Shown piece after piece: positions 39,617 through 48,553 of a stretch of DNA of 64,000 nucleotides (positions are counted from its first letter, which is position 1; each line of letters opens with the position of its first letter). The notes under the pieces were generated by a model. That model did not search any database and was not told the origin of the DNA. It was given only the letters and a program-made list of their open reading frames with translations. The DNA is taken from NCBI RefSeq assembly GCF_014650595.1, contig NZ_BMVG01000030.1, positions 19,314 to 83,313 of the forward strand, in the 5' to 3' direction. The stretch comes from Streptomyces alanosinicus. GTDB taxonomy: Bacteria > Actinomycetota > Actinomycetes > Streptomycetales > Streptomycetaceae. The translations under genes were made by a program, and so were the position numbers.

Positions 39617-41521
39617 ATGTCGCGCACTGCTGTCCGCAGATCCGTGGCGACCGCCACCACCGCTCTGCTCGCATCAGGCGGTCTGCTCCTCGCGTCTCAC
39701 CCGGCGCTCGCCGATGTCTCCAACGGCGGCTTCGAGTCCGGCAGCCTCACCGGCTGGACGTCCGCCGGGACCACCTCCGTGGCCGGCTCCGCTGCTCACA
39801 GCGGCACCTACGCCGCCCGCGTCGGCGGCACCTCCCCCACCAGCGGTGATTCCTCGATCGCCCAGACCTTCACGGCGCCGGCCGGCGCGAGTCAGCTGTC
39901 CTTCTGGTACAGCGTCACCTGCCCCGACACGGTGACGTACGACTGGGCGACGGCGACCCTGGCCGACACCACGGCCGGCACGACGACGACCGTTCTCGCC
40001 AAGACCTGCACCAACGGCCAGGGCTGGAAGCAGGTCGCCTCGGCCGTGACCGCCGGGCACAGCTACACCCTCAAGCTGGTCAGTCACGACGACAACTACG
40101 CAGGTGACGCCACCTACACGCTCTACGACGACGTCGCCTTCACCACGGCCACGCCGCCACCCGGCCTGACCCAGATCAGCAGCGACCCCTTCACCAACAG
40201 CTCCAGCCAGCACGCCACCGAACTCGAACCGGACACCTTCGCGTACGGCAACACGATCGTCGCCTCCTCCCAGGTCGGCCGGTTCACCGACGGCGGCTCC
40301 TCCGACATCGGCTGGAACACCTCCACCGACGGCGGCACCACCTGGCAGCACGGCATGCTGCCCGGAATCACCACCTACCAGGGCGGTAGCTGGGCCCGCG
40401 TCTCCGACCCGGCCGTGGCCTACGACGCCAGGCACGGCACCTGGATGGTGGCCGGGCTGGTCATCGACTCCAGCGTCAACGGCGCCGGGGTCAGTGTCAG
40501 CCGCTCCACGAACGGCACGAGCTGGCAGAACCCGGTGATCGCGGTCGGCAACGACGGCCGGGGCTACGACAAGGAGTGGATCGTCTGCGACAACTCCGCC
40601 TCCAGCCCGTACTACGGCACCTGCTACGTCGAGGTCGACGTCACGTCCTCGGGCAACGCGGTGGTGATGAGCCGCTCCACCGACGGCGGCGCGACCTGGT
40701 CGGCGCCGGCGGCACCGTCCGGAGGCCCGAGCGGCCTGGGCGGCCAGCCCCTGGTCCAGCCAGGCGGCACGGTGGTGGTCCCCTACTCCGCCAACGGATC
40801 CTCGGTCCGCGCCTTCAGCTCCGCCGACGGCGGCGCCAGCTGGTCCTCCAGCACGCTGATCGCCAACGTCACCAGCCACGGCGTGGCCGGCAACCTGCGC
40901 GACGGTGAGGGTCTGCCGTCGGCCGAGATCGACGGCTCCGGCAGGATCTACGTCGCCTGGCAGGACTGCCGCTTCCGCTCCGGCTGCCCCGCCAACGACA
41001 TCGTCTACGCCACGTCCGCCGACGGCACCACCTGGTCGGCCGTGACCCGGGTCCCCATCGACGCCACCACCAGCGGCGTCGACCACTTCATCCCGGGCAT
41101 CGGCATCGACCCCGCCACCTCCGGCACGACGGCGAAGATCGGCCTCTACTACTACTTCTACCCGAACGCCAACTGCACCGCTTCCACCTGCCAGTTGAAG
41201 GTCGGATACGTCTCCTCCGCCAACGGCGGCAGCACCTGGAGCAGTCCGACCGCCGTCGCGGGGCCGATGTCCCTGTCCCAGATCGCCGACTCCACCCAGG
41301 GCAGCATGGTCGGCGACTACATCTCCACCTCCGTCATCGGCGGCAAGGCGGTCTCCGCCTTCGCCGTCGGCAAGGCACCGGCGGGCGGACAAGCCTTCGA
41401 CGAGGCCCTCTACACCGCCGGCCCGCTCACCGTCACCGGCGGCAGCACCGCCTCCACCACCCGCGGCGCCGTCACCGTCTCCGCACCGCACATCACGAAG
41501 CCCCTGCCGACCCGGCACTGA
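39617..41521 (+). CDS. Secreted sialidase-like beta-propeller with N-terminal carbohydrate-binding-type domain
   Basis: A 634-aa exported protein. The signal peptide (about 1-32) ends ASHPALADV. Residues 33-160 look like a jelly-roll CBM (NGGFESGSLTGWTSAG to YDDVAFT). The rest is a propeller with at least six Asp-box repeats: STDGGTTWQ, STNGTSWQ, STDGGATWS, SADGGASWS, SADGTTWS and SANGGSTWS. These mark BNR/sialidase folds. I did not find the Arg triad of true sialidases with certainty, so the activity is open. ATG at 39617 opens the signal peptide. Confidence 0.8.
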   Translation: MSRTAVRRSVATATTALLASGGLLLASHPALADVSNGGFESGSLTGWTSAGTTSVAGSAAHSGTYAARVGGTSPTSGDSSIAQTFTAPAGASQLSFWYSVTCPDTVTYDWATATLADTTAGTTTTVLAKTCTNGQGWKQVASAVTAGHSYTLKLVSHDDNYAGDATYTLYDDVAFTTATPPPGLTQISSDPFTNSSSQHATELEPDTFAYGNTIVASSQVGRFTDGGSSDIGWNTSTDGGTTWQHGMLPGITTYQGGSWARVSDPAVAYDARHGTWMVAGLVIDSSVNGAGVSVSRSTNGTSWQNPVIAVGNDGRGYDKEWIVCDNSASSPYYGTCYVEVDVTSSGNAVVMSRSTDGGATWSAPAAPSGGPSGLGGQPLVQPGGTVVVPYSANGSSVRAFSSADGGASWSSSTLIANVTSHGVAGNLRDGEGLPSAEIDGSGRIYVAWQDCRFRSGCPANDIVYATSADGTTWSAVTRVPIDATTSGVDHFIPGIGIDPATSGTTAKIGLYYYFYPNANCTASTCQLKVGYVSSANGGSTWSSPTAVAGPMSLSQIADSTQGSMVGDYISTSVIGGKAVSAFAVGKAPAGGQAFDEALYTAGPLTVTGGSTASTTRGAVTVSAPHITKPLPTRH

Positions 41522-41679
41522 CCTGGAACGGCACACGGTGCGTGCGCTCCGGCGGCAACGCCGGGGCGCGGCACCTGTATACGGGTACGCACCACCTGTA
41601 TACGGGTACAGGAACCGGCCGTCAGGGCAGGACGTCACAGTGACGTCTCAGTGGCGTGCGGCGACGTGAGGAGGCGGTT

Positions 41680-42216
41680 GTGGCGCCGGAGCAGCCAGGG
41701 CGCGGACCGGGGCACGGGCGGCCGTGGTTCGGGGCCGCCGTCATCGCGGTCGCCTGCCTGCTGACCGCCTGCGGAAGCAGTGGCGGCGCCTCCCCGTCCG
41801 ATCAGTCCGATCAGTCCGACTCGGCTCCGTCGGCGACAGCGCCTCCCGGGACTCCGTCGCCGCCCCCGAGGGACACCGCGACGGGCCGTGCCACGCCCTC
41901 CGCCTCGTCGGGCTGCGCGGCAGGCTCCGCCACGATCACCCACAGCACCGGGGACGCCTCCGTCCGGAACCTGTGCGTGCGATCGGGCACGACAGTGACC
42001 GTCGTTCTGGAGCCCGGCGCCCACGGACCCTGGCCTCAGCCGCGCAGCAGCAATCCGATGCTGGCGCTGGTGACCTCGTCCGCCACCGACGACAAGGGCG
42101 TCACCCGGGTCACGGTGCGGGCCGCGCGGATCGGGGCGGTGACCGTGACCTGGGGTCCCGAGAGCGCGCCGTTCTTCACACTTCGGCTGAGCGTGGCGGC
42201 GTACCCGGTGCAGTGA
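41680..42216 (+). CDS. Putative lipoprotein
   Basis: A 178-aa exported protein with lipobox LLTACGSS near residue 33, after a basic N-terminus and a hydrophobic helix. A Ser/Pro-rich linker (about 35-75) leads to a small beta-rich domain with two Cys (GCAAGSATI and RNLCVRSG). No family is recognised. GTG 41680 is chosen because GAGGAG lies six bases upstream. It lies between two genes for secreted propellers, which suggests a surface function. Confidence 0.7.
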   Translation: MAPEQPGRGPGHGRPWFGAAVIAVACLLTACGSSGGASPSDQSDQSDSAPSATAPPGTPSPPPRDTATGRATPSASSGCAAGSATITHSTGDASVRNLCVRSGTTVTVVLEPGAHGPWPQPRSSNPMLALVTSSATDDKGVTRVTVRAARIGAVTVTWGPESAPFFTLRLSVAAYPVQ

Positions 42217-42301
42217 GCCCGGACGCCGGACGGCCGGTGCGCCCCCGGGAACGGGGTGCGCACCGGCCGTCGTCGTACGACAGAGCCGTACCGGGTCGTG
42301 A

Positions 42302-44974
42302 TCAGTCCTTACGGCCGCCCGGGCGCCGTACGTCGAACGACCAGATGCCCCGCCCGTGGGTGGCGGCGTACAGCTTGCCGTCCGGGCCGAGACGCAGCTG
42401 CATCACGGCCGTGGTGGGCAGGTCGTGCCCCAGGACCAGCCACTTCGTGGCCCCAGCGGGCCGGTAGAAGCTCGCCAGGTCGGTGCCGAGGGCGAGGCCG
42501 CCGTCCGGCAGGAGCTTGACCGTGTCGGCGGGGACGTCGGGCAGGTTGGCGGAGATGTCCGTCCAGCTCGCGCCGCCGTCCTTCGACTCGAAGACGTGGC
42601 CCACGCCCGCGCCCGGGCCCTCGGTCCACTTGCGGGAGAAGCCGTTGACCGCCACGTAGACGTGCTGGGCGTCGGCCGGGTCGACCTCGAAGCCGGAGAT
42701 GTAGCGGTTCGGGATCGTGCCGTCGACCGGGAGATTCAACTGGTGCCAGCCGGTGCCGTCGGCGTTGCCGACCGCGATGCCGCGGGTGAAGCCCTGGTTG
42801 TTGCAGGGCCCGCACCAGCCGACGTAGACCGTGCCGCCGGAGGAGGCCACGGCGGTGGCCACGTGGCCGTCGCCGAGGTCGTAGGCGTTGGTCCACTCCT
42901 TGCCGGAGCGGATGGCGTAGCCCTTGGTGTTCACCCACACGTGCCGGCCGCCGGCGATCCACGTGTTGGCGTCCTTGGCGTCGGCGGTGATCGGGGCGAT
43001 GAAGCGGGCGCCCGCGCCACCGAGGTCCTTGTCCGGCGGGGCGACCTCGTACTCGGTGGCCTTGGACGGGTCCGTGGACCACGATCCGTCGTTGACACCG
43101 CAGTTCTGGGTGACCCACATGTCCAGGTACACGTACTCGGCAGCGATGTTGCAGCCATTCGCGGGGTCGGCGATCGTGTCGCCGCCGTCGCCGCCGAAGT
43201 TCGAGCCCATCACCTTGTCACGGCCGCGCAGGATGGACTGGCCGTTGTCCTGGAGCCCGCCGGTCACCGAGACGCCGCCGTAGGTGAGGTCCTTGCCGAC
43301 GCCCACGGAGTAGTACTGGAGGGTATCGAGGGTGCCGTCGTTGAGGGACTGCCAGTCCTTGGCGTGGCCGCCGGAGTCGACCGCACCGTTGAGCGGGCGC
43401 CGGTAGATGCCGCCGTCGTTGCCGACGTACGCCCACGTCCTGCCCTTGTAGCTGCCGATCGCGACCGCGTGCTGGTCGGAGTGGACGGTGGGCGAGCAGT
43501 CACCGGTCTGCTTGGCCGGGTCGATGCTCCAGCAGGGGAAGGGGAAGTTCCAGTACGGCCCCGGGGTGGTCCAGCTCTGGCCGGCGTTCTTGGTCTCGAA
43601 GACCTCTTCAAGGCCGAGGTAGAGGTGGTCGGCGTCGGTCGGGTCGACCTGGAGGAACTGGTTGTACCAGGACTGGATGCCGGGCATGTAGCCCGCGGTC
43701 TGCAGGGCGGATCCGGACGCCTTCAGCTTGGTGTAGTCCGCGATCAGCGTCCACGGGCCGAACGGCGAGCCGTTCTTCGAGACGTACACGCCCTTGAGCC
43801 CGCTGTCCGGGTTGGCCGCCATCTGCGCCGGGGACTGGTCGACGGCGTACAGGCGCGAGCCGTCGGCCGCCGCGGCGAAGGTCATGTTGCCGACGTCGGC
43901 ACTGCTGGTGGGCAGGTCGCCGAGCCCGCCGGCCGGCTTCCAGCTGCCGTCGTCCTGCTGGGCGTACAGGCCGTTGTAGGTGTCGCCGCCGCGCCAGCCG
44001 ACCGCGAGCAGGACCTTGGAGGGGTCCTTCGGATCCACGGCGATGTCGTTGGCGATGTTCTTGTACGGCGCACTCGGGTCGTCCGCCTTCGAACCGCCCG
44101 GCAGATAGTCCGGGTTGGGGGCGAACTCGTGCTTCCAGGGCCCCGACAGGGTGGTCGTGGAGTGCGACCAGACGCCGGTGCTGGTGGCCGCCCACACCTT
44201 GGTGCCCGCGAAGCGCAGGGCGTGGATGACGGTGGACTCCAGCTCGGCGCCGCCCACGCGGTCGCCGGGCTGGAACCGGCCGTGGCGCGGGTCCTTCAGG
44301 ACGTACACGCCCGTGCCGACGAACGAGGTCGCCCCGGTGTTGGACTCGCCGGTGGCGTACCAGAGCCGCTGCCGGCCGTCCAGGGCGAGGGTGCCCGTCG
44401 ACAGGGACGGCAGCCTGTCGGCTATCGGCTTCCAGTGTCCGCCGCCGGTGGTGGAGCGGAAGACACCGCCGTTGGCACCGCCCGCGTACACATAGCCCTG
44501 GTCGTCGGCGGCGATGCCGGTGATCCGGCCGGTCACCTTGCCCGCGCCACCGCTGGAGTTGGAGTTCACATCGCGGTAGCGGGGGTCGTCCCCGTTGTAC
44601 GCCTTCTTGGTGACGTGGTCCCAGCTGCCGCTGGTGTGCCGCATCGACTGCAGTTGCTGCCAGGCCGCACCGTAGGCGCCGGGCGCGACCACGCCGGGTG
44701 CGGTGCGCGCCTCGGTGAACTGTGCTGTCGACTCGGCGGAGTTCTCCGCCTCGTCGGCGCCGTCGTCGTCGCCCTCCGCGGCGAACGCGGACATGCCGTG
44801 GCCCGCGTGCACCGCCCTGATGTGCTGCCGGCCGATGGCGGCCTGGTGGCGCGCCTGCCAGGGCCGGGGTCCGGCGTCGTGCGACGCCGCGAACGCCTGG
44901 GTGCTGACCAGTCCGAACGCGGCCGCGACGACGGTGCAGGTCATGAACCGTCGCTGGTGCTTCGGGCGCAACAT
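42302..44974 (-). CDS. Secreted Vps10/sortilin-like (BNR-repeat) beta-propeller protein
   Basis: An 890-aa exported protein. The signal peptide (1-30) ends STQAFAASH. A charged, disordered stretch follows (about 65-90). The body is made of WD40/BNR-type blades: STTGGGHWKP, TKNAGQSWTT and SKDGGASWTD are Asp-boxes, and segments such as DIAVDPKDPSKVLLAVG recur as in Vps10/sortilin and xyloglucanase folds. No catalytic residues can be assigned. ATG 44974 follows GGGAGGAG. It is convergent with the lipoprotein gene. Confidence 0.8.
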   Translation of the reverse strand: MLRPKHQRRFMTCTVVAAAFGLVSTQAFAASHDAGPRPWQARHQAAIGRQHIRAVHAGHGMSAFAAEGDDDGADEAENSAESTAQFTEARTAPGVVAPGAYGAAWQQLQSMRHTSGSWDHVTKKAYNGDDPRYRDVNSNSSGGAGKVTGRITGIAADDQGYVYAGGANGGVFRSTTGGGHWKPIADRLPSLSTGTLALDGRQRLWYATGESNTGATSFVGTGVYVLKDPRHGRFQPGDRVGGAELESTVIHALRFAGTKVWAATSTGVWSHSTTTLSGPWKHEFAPNPDYLPGGSKADDPSAPYKNIANDIAVDPKDPSKVLLAVGWRGGDTYNGLYAQQDDGSWKPAGGLGDLPTSSADVGNMTFAAAADGSRLYAVDQSPAQMAANPDSGLKGVYVSKNGSPFGPWTLIADYTKLKASGSALQTAGYMPGIQSWYNQFLQVDPTDADHLYLGLEEVFETKNAGQSWTTPGPYWNFPFPCWSIDPAKQTGDCSPTVHSDQHAVAIGSYKGRTWAYVGNDGGIYRRPLNGAVDSGGHAKDWQSLNDGTLDTLQYYSVGVGKDLTYGGVSVTGGLQDNGQSILRGRDKVMGSNFGGDGGDTIADPANGCNIAAEYVYLDMWVTQNCGVNDGSWSTDPSKATEYEVAPPDKDLGGAGARFIAPITADAKDANTWIAGGRHVWVNTKGYAIRSGKEWTNAYDLGDGHVATAVASSGGTVYVGWCGPCNNQGFTRGIAVGNADGTGWHQLNLPVDGTIPNRYISGFEVDPADAQHVYVAVNGFSRKWTEGPGAGVGHVFESKDGGASWTDISANLPDVPADTVKLLPDGGLALGTDLASFYRPAGATKWLVLGHDLPTTAVMQLRLGPDGKLYAATHGRGIWSFDVRRPGGRKD

Positions 44975-45261
44975 GCCCGCTCCTCCCTGCACCGGGCAAA
45001 TGCGAGTGTCCCGGCGCAGACCGGATCTTGGCGTGACCACAACAGCTGCACAAAGGGCTCACACGAAAAATGGCACGCTGTTTACCCTGCGGCTCACCTG
45101 GATCCGAAGTCGCGCTGGACGCGGCCTCCTTGGGGCGGGCCTTCGATCAGCGGGCTGCCGCATGGGTGCCACGGGCGGCGGCCCGCGTGCGCCGGCGGGT
45201 GTTCGGCGGTGCCGCCGACGTCGGGAACGGGCTGCGTCTGTGCGGGCGCGCCCTGTCACGG

Positions 45262-45321
45262 CCGCTCGACCGCTGTGGCTACCGCTCGACCGCTGTGGCT
45301 ACCGCTCGACCGCTGTGGCTA
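45262..45321. repeat. Three exact tandem copies of a 20-bp unit
   Basis: The unit CCGCTCGACCGCTGTGGCTA is repeated exactly at 45262-45281, 45282-45301 and 45302-45321. It sits in the 445-bp gap (44975-45419) between the secreted propeller gene and the NfeD-like gene. The frames through it have no plausible product. Exact copies suggest recent slippage, so copy number may vary between isolates. Confidence 0.8.
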
Positions 45322-45422
45322 CCGAGCACGCCGCGAAGGCTCCCCCGACCAGTCCGTTGGGTACCGGCCCCACTGGGTCTATCGTCGGAGTTCTGAGGTC
45401 AGGACGAGGAGGACGGCCGGTG

Positions 45423-45674
45423 ATGACGCAGGACGAGGCCGTGGTCGGCTGTATGGGCAAGGTGCTCATCGGGACGCGTGGAACCGCGGGCCCCGGTGAG
45501 GTCCTCGTGCGGGTCCGCGGCGGCTCCGAGACGTTCCTGGCATGGTCCGAGGATCCCCTGCCCGTGGGCGCTACGGTCCTCGTGATCGAATCACGGGGAT
45601 GCCGCGAGGTCGGTGTCATCGAGTGGGTGGATCCATTGGACGCGCTCGGCGGGGACACCGCCGGCGCGAGCTGA
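45423..45674 (+). CDS. Short NfeD-like (OB-fold) protein, flotillin partner
   Basis: An 83-aa protein comprising little more than one beta-barrel: GCMGKVLIGTRGTAGPGEVL, then FLAWSEDPLPVGATVLVIES, similar to the C-terminal OB fold of NfeD proteins. The membrane and protease parts of longer NfeD proteins are missing. A strong GAGGAGG precedes the start; GTG at 45420 is an alternative. It lies ten bases before a flotillin gene, and NfeD-flotillin pairs are widely conserved. Confidence 0.72.
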   Translation: MTQDEAVVGCMGKVLIGTRGTAGPGEVLVRVRGGSETFLAWSEDPLPVGATVLVIESRGCREVGVIEWVDPLDALGGDTAGAS

Positions 45675-45684
45675 GGAGTAGAGC

Positions 45685-46875
45685 ATGTTCGGATACCGCG
45701 TTCCCGCTCCCGACGAGGCGATGTTGATCTCGGGGGGCCGGCGGGGACTGGGGGGCGCGCCGTTCCGAGTGGTGACGGGGCACGGGAAGTTCGTGGTCCC
45801 GTTCTTCCGGAAGACCCGCTTCCTCTCCCTGGCGATGTGCGAGTCCGAGGTCACCGAGACCTGCGTGACCAAGCAGGGCATCGCCCTGCACGTCCGCGCC
45901 GTCATCGCCTTCAAGGTCGGCAACGACCAGGAGAGCATCATCAACGCCGGTCAGCGCTTCCTCTCCGACCAGGAGCAGATGTCGGTGCTCACCGGCCGGA
46001 TCTTCGCCGGCCATCTGCGGGCGATCATCGGCTCGATGACGGTCGAGGAGATCGTCACCGAGCGGCAGAAGCTCGCCGCCGAGGTCCTCGACACCTCGAA
46101 GGTGGAGATGGCGAAGATCGGCCTGATCGTCGACTCGCTGCAGATCCAGTCGATCGACGACGGCGACACCGGTTACATCGCCGCGATGTCCGCCCCGCAC
46201 AAGGCGGCCATCCAGCGTCAGGCCCAGATCGCCCAGGCGCAGGCCACGCAGGCCTCGGCCGAGGCCGAGCAGGCGGCGGCCCGCAAGCAGGCCGAGTACG
46301 CCCGGCAGACCGCGGTCGTCCAGGCCGAGTACTCGGCCGAGGTGGACCGCGCCCAGGCGCAGGCCTCGCAGGCCGGGCCGCTGGCGCAGGCGCACGCCCA
46401 GCAGGAGGTGCTGGACGCGCAGACCGAACTGGCCCAGCGGCAGGCTCAGTTGCGCCAGCAGCAGCTGGTGGCCGAGGTCGTCAAGCCCGCCGAGGCCGAG
46501 GCCGAGCGGGTCAGGATCCTCGCCGCGGCCGAGGCCCAGCGCATGAAGATCCAGGCGGAGGCCGCGGCCTCCTACGACCGGGTCGCGCTGGACCGGATGC
46601 TGATCGACCAGCTCCCGCAGATCGTGAAGGAGGCCGCCGGCGGCCTGGCCGGCGCCAACGTCAACGTCCTGAACGGCGCGGACGGCCTCGGTGAGATCGC
46701 CGCCGGCCTGGTGTCCCAGGGTCTGACGATCCTCGACTCGGTCCGGCAGAACCTGAGCGGCCCGGACGCGTCCGACCGCCGCCCCGGCCCCGAGGAGAAC
46801 AAGAACAGCGGCCTGCTCCAGCTGCGCTCGGGCAAGGAGCAGCGCTCCGACGACGGCCCGGTGGACATGGACTAG
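45685..46875 (+). CDS. Flotillin (SPFH domain) membrane-scaffold protein
   Basis: A 396-aa protein. The SPFH domain lies at about residues 20-175 (LSLAMCESEVTETCVTKQGI, LTGRIFAGHLRAIIGSMTVE, GLIVDSLQIQSIDD). It is followed by a long Ala/Gln/Glu-rich coiled coil (about 180-300) with the EA repeats typical of flotillins. There is no N-terminal transmembrane helix, so membrane association would be by other means. Flotillins organise membrane microdomains. The small NfeD-like gene directly upstream supports the call. Confidence 0.87.
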   Translation: MFGYRVPAPDEAMLISGGRRGLGGAPFRVVTGHGKFVVPFFRKTRFLSLAMCESEVTETCVTKQGIALHVRAVIAFKVGNDQESIINAGQRFLSDQEQMSVLTGRIFAGHLRAIIGSMTVEEIVTERQKLAAEVLDTSKVEMAKIGLIVDSLQIQSIDDGDTGYIAAMSAPHKAAIQRQAQIAQAQATQASAEAEQAAARKQAEYARQTAVVQAEYSAEVDRAQAQASQAGPLAQAHAQQEVLDAQTELAQRQAQLRQQQLVAEVVKPAEAEAERVRILAAAEAQRMKIQAEAAASYDRVALDRMLIDQLPQIVKEAAGGLAGANVNVLNGADGLGEIAAGLVSQGLTILDSVRQNLSGPDASDRRPGPEENKNSGLLQLRSGKEQRSDDGPVDMD

Positions 46876-46888
46876 GACCTGCCCGGCC

Positions 46889-47584
46889 CTACGGCCCGCG
46901 GGTCTCGGTCACCGTGAAGTGCCGGTCGGTGCCGGGGCTTTCGAGTTCGTCGAGCACCGCGACCGCCAAGTCCTCGGCGCTGATCCGGGACTGCCCGTCG
47001 GCGCCGAGGAGCAGGGTGTCGGTGCCGCGCCGGTAGCGGCCGGTGCGGGCGCCGGGTTCCAGTACGGCGGGCGGGCTCAGGTAGACCCAGTCGGCTCCGG
47101 CGTGGGCCCGGCAGGCGTGCAGCTGGGCGATGCCGGCGAGCGCCACGGCCCGGTGTCCGGCCGGCACATAGCGGGGGTTCTCGGCGACGGGCAACTCCCG
47201 GTCGCCGGGGCTGCGCAGGGCGCCGGCGCCGCCGACCACCAGGACGCGGATCCCGAGCCGCGCGGCCGTGTCCAGCACCGTGCGGGTGGCGCCGACCAGG
47301 AAGTCCTGGTCGGCCGGGAACGTCCGCACGGCCAGTACGACGGCCTCGGCGGACGATCCGGCCAGTGCGTCCCGCAGTGCCGCCGGGTCGGTGGCGTCGA
47401 CCGCGGCCGGCGTCACGTCCGGGTCCTCACTCGCCGGTTTGCGCGACAGCGCCAGCACCCGGTGTCCGCGCGCGCTCGCCTCGGTGACCACCCGGGCACC
47501 GACCATCCCGGTGGCCCCGAGCACGGCGACCGTCATGCCCCTCGTCGCTCCGCTCACCGTGCCTCTCGCCATACCTCTCGTCAT
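46889..47584 (-). CDS. NAD(P)-binding (NmrA/atypical SDR-like) protein
   Basis: A 231-aa Rossmann protein with the dinucleotide motif VAVLGATGMVGARVV, as in atypical SDR and NmrA families. There is no YxxxK catalytic pair, which is common for these families. ATG at 47584 has an AAGGAGGAGAG site upstream but adds 16 residues before the fold; ATG at 47536 would start at MTVAVLGATG. The 5' end overlaps the preceding EamA gene by 158 bp in another frame. It is convergent with the flotillin gene. Confidence 0.8.
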   Translation of the reverse strand: MTRGMARGTVSGATRGMTVAVLGATGMVGARVVTEASARGHRVLALSRKPASEDPDVTPAAVDATDPAALRDALAGSSAEAVVLAVRTFPADQDFLVGATRTVLDTAARLGIRVLVVGGAGALRSPGDRELPVAENPRYVPAGHRAVALAGIAQLHACRAHAGADWVYLSPPAVLEPGARTGRYRRGTDTLLLGADGQSRISAEDLAVAVLDELESPGTDRHFTVTETRGP

Positions 47585-48503
47585 CGGATCTCTCCTCCTT
47601 CGTTCCGGTGTTCTTCCGTGCCGTGGGGCCGAGTTGCGCGGCGACCAGCGCGGTCAGCGCGAGGGCGAAACCCAGGGTCTGGAGCAGGCTCAACGACTCG
47701 CCCCGGGTGAGCCCGATGACGGTCGCGACCAGCGGGGACAGCAGCACCAGCGGGGCGGACGCGGCGACCGGCAACCGGCCGATCCCGCGGAACCACAGCG
47801 TGTAGGCGATCAGTCCGCCCATGCTGCCGAGCCACAGATAACCGCCGGCGGCACCCGCGTCGATCCGCTGCGGCACCCCCTCGACCGCCAGGGTGAGCGG
47901 GAGCAACAGCAGTCCGCCGACGGCCAGTTGCCAGCCGGTGAGGGCCAGCGGGCCCACGCCCGGCGGGCGCCCCCAGCGTTTGGTGAGGACGACCCCGCCG
48001 GCCATGGTCGTCGTATGCCCGAGGCCGGCGAGCACGCCCACGGCGTCCAGCCGGGCCGCCGGCCCCAGCACCACCAGGCCCACTCCGAGCACCCCGAGCA
48101 CGGCCCAGACCAGCCGCCGGACCGTCGGCCGGTCGTGGAGCACCGCGAGTCCCAGCCCGGCGACCAGCAGCGGCTGGGCGGCGCCGAGGGTGGCGGCGAC
48201 CCCGCCGGGCAGCCGTTCGGCGGCCACGAACAGCAGGGGCATGGCGCCGATGTTGAGGACGCCGAGGACGGCGGTCTTCCACCACCACGCGCCGCGCGGC
48301 AGCACCCGGGTGATCGCCAGCGCGAGCAGCCCGGCGGGCAGGGCCCTCATCAGGCCCGCGAACAGCGGGTGCCCGGGCGGGAGCAGCCGGGTCGTGACGA
48401 CGTAGGTGGTGCCCCAGGACGCGGGGGCCAGCGCGGTCAGCAGGACGGTCGTCGCCTGCGCCTCACAGCGATGCATGGGGGAAGTCTCGGCGGGCATCAT
48501 CAT
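47427..48503 (-). CDS. EamA/DMT-family transporter with abnormal C-terminal extension
   Basis: A 358-aa frame. The first roughly 300 residues are a ten-helix EamA (drug/metabolite) transporter with two internal repeats. After about LVAAQLGPTARKNT the sequence turns into a 50-residue hydrophilic Arg/Gly/Asp tail that is simply the next gene read in another frame. Near 47580 an ATGA start-stop overlap seems to have existed; the TGA is now one base out of frame, so a small indel probably removed the normal stop. The real transporter body is intact. It is divergent from a LysR gene. Confidence 0.8.
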   Translation of the reverse strand: MMMPAETSPMHRCEAQATTVLLTALAPASWGTTYVVTTRLLPPGHPLFAGLMRALPAGLLALAITRVLPRGAWWWKTAVLGVLNIGAMPLLFVAAERLPGGVAATLGAAQPLLVAGLGLAVLHDRPTVRRLVWAVLGVLGVGLVVLGPAARLDAVGVLAGLGHTTTMAGGVVLTKRWGRPPGVGPLALTGWQLAVGGLLLLPLTLAVEGVPQRIDAGAAGGYLWLGSMGGLIAYTLWFRGIGRLPVAASAPLVLLSPLVATVIGLTRGESLSLLQTLGFALALTALVAAQLGPTARKNTGTKEERSDDERYGERHGERSDEGHDGRRARGHRDGRCPGGHRGERARTPGAGAVAQTGE

Positions 48504-48553
48504 GAATCCAAAGCATGGTTGTCATCGCAGCCATGAAGGAGAACGATTGATCC

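Noticed and set aside
39144..39935. Frame with a secreted-protein-like start (VSRSRRGRGR) in the 726-bp gap; also considered a ydaO-type riboswitch
   Set aside because: The frame runs into the propeller gene in the wrong phase and loses any exported-protein pattern; the conserved ydaO core could not be found.
45070..45396. 108-codon frame across the 20-bp tandem repeat
   Set aside because: No Shine-Dalgarno, no known domain, and the repeat makes the peptide meaningless.
42356..45499. Open frame of over 1000 codons antisense to the Vps10-like gene
   Set aside because: The composition is typical of antisense shadow and it has no recognisable domain; the minus-strand gene has a signal peptide and Asp-box repeats.
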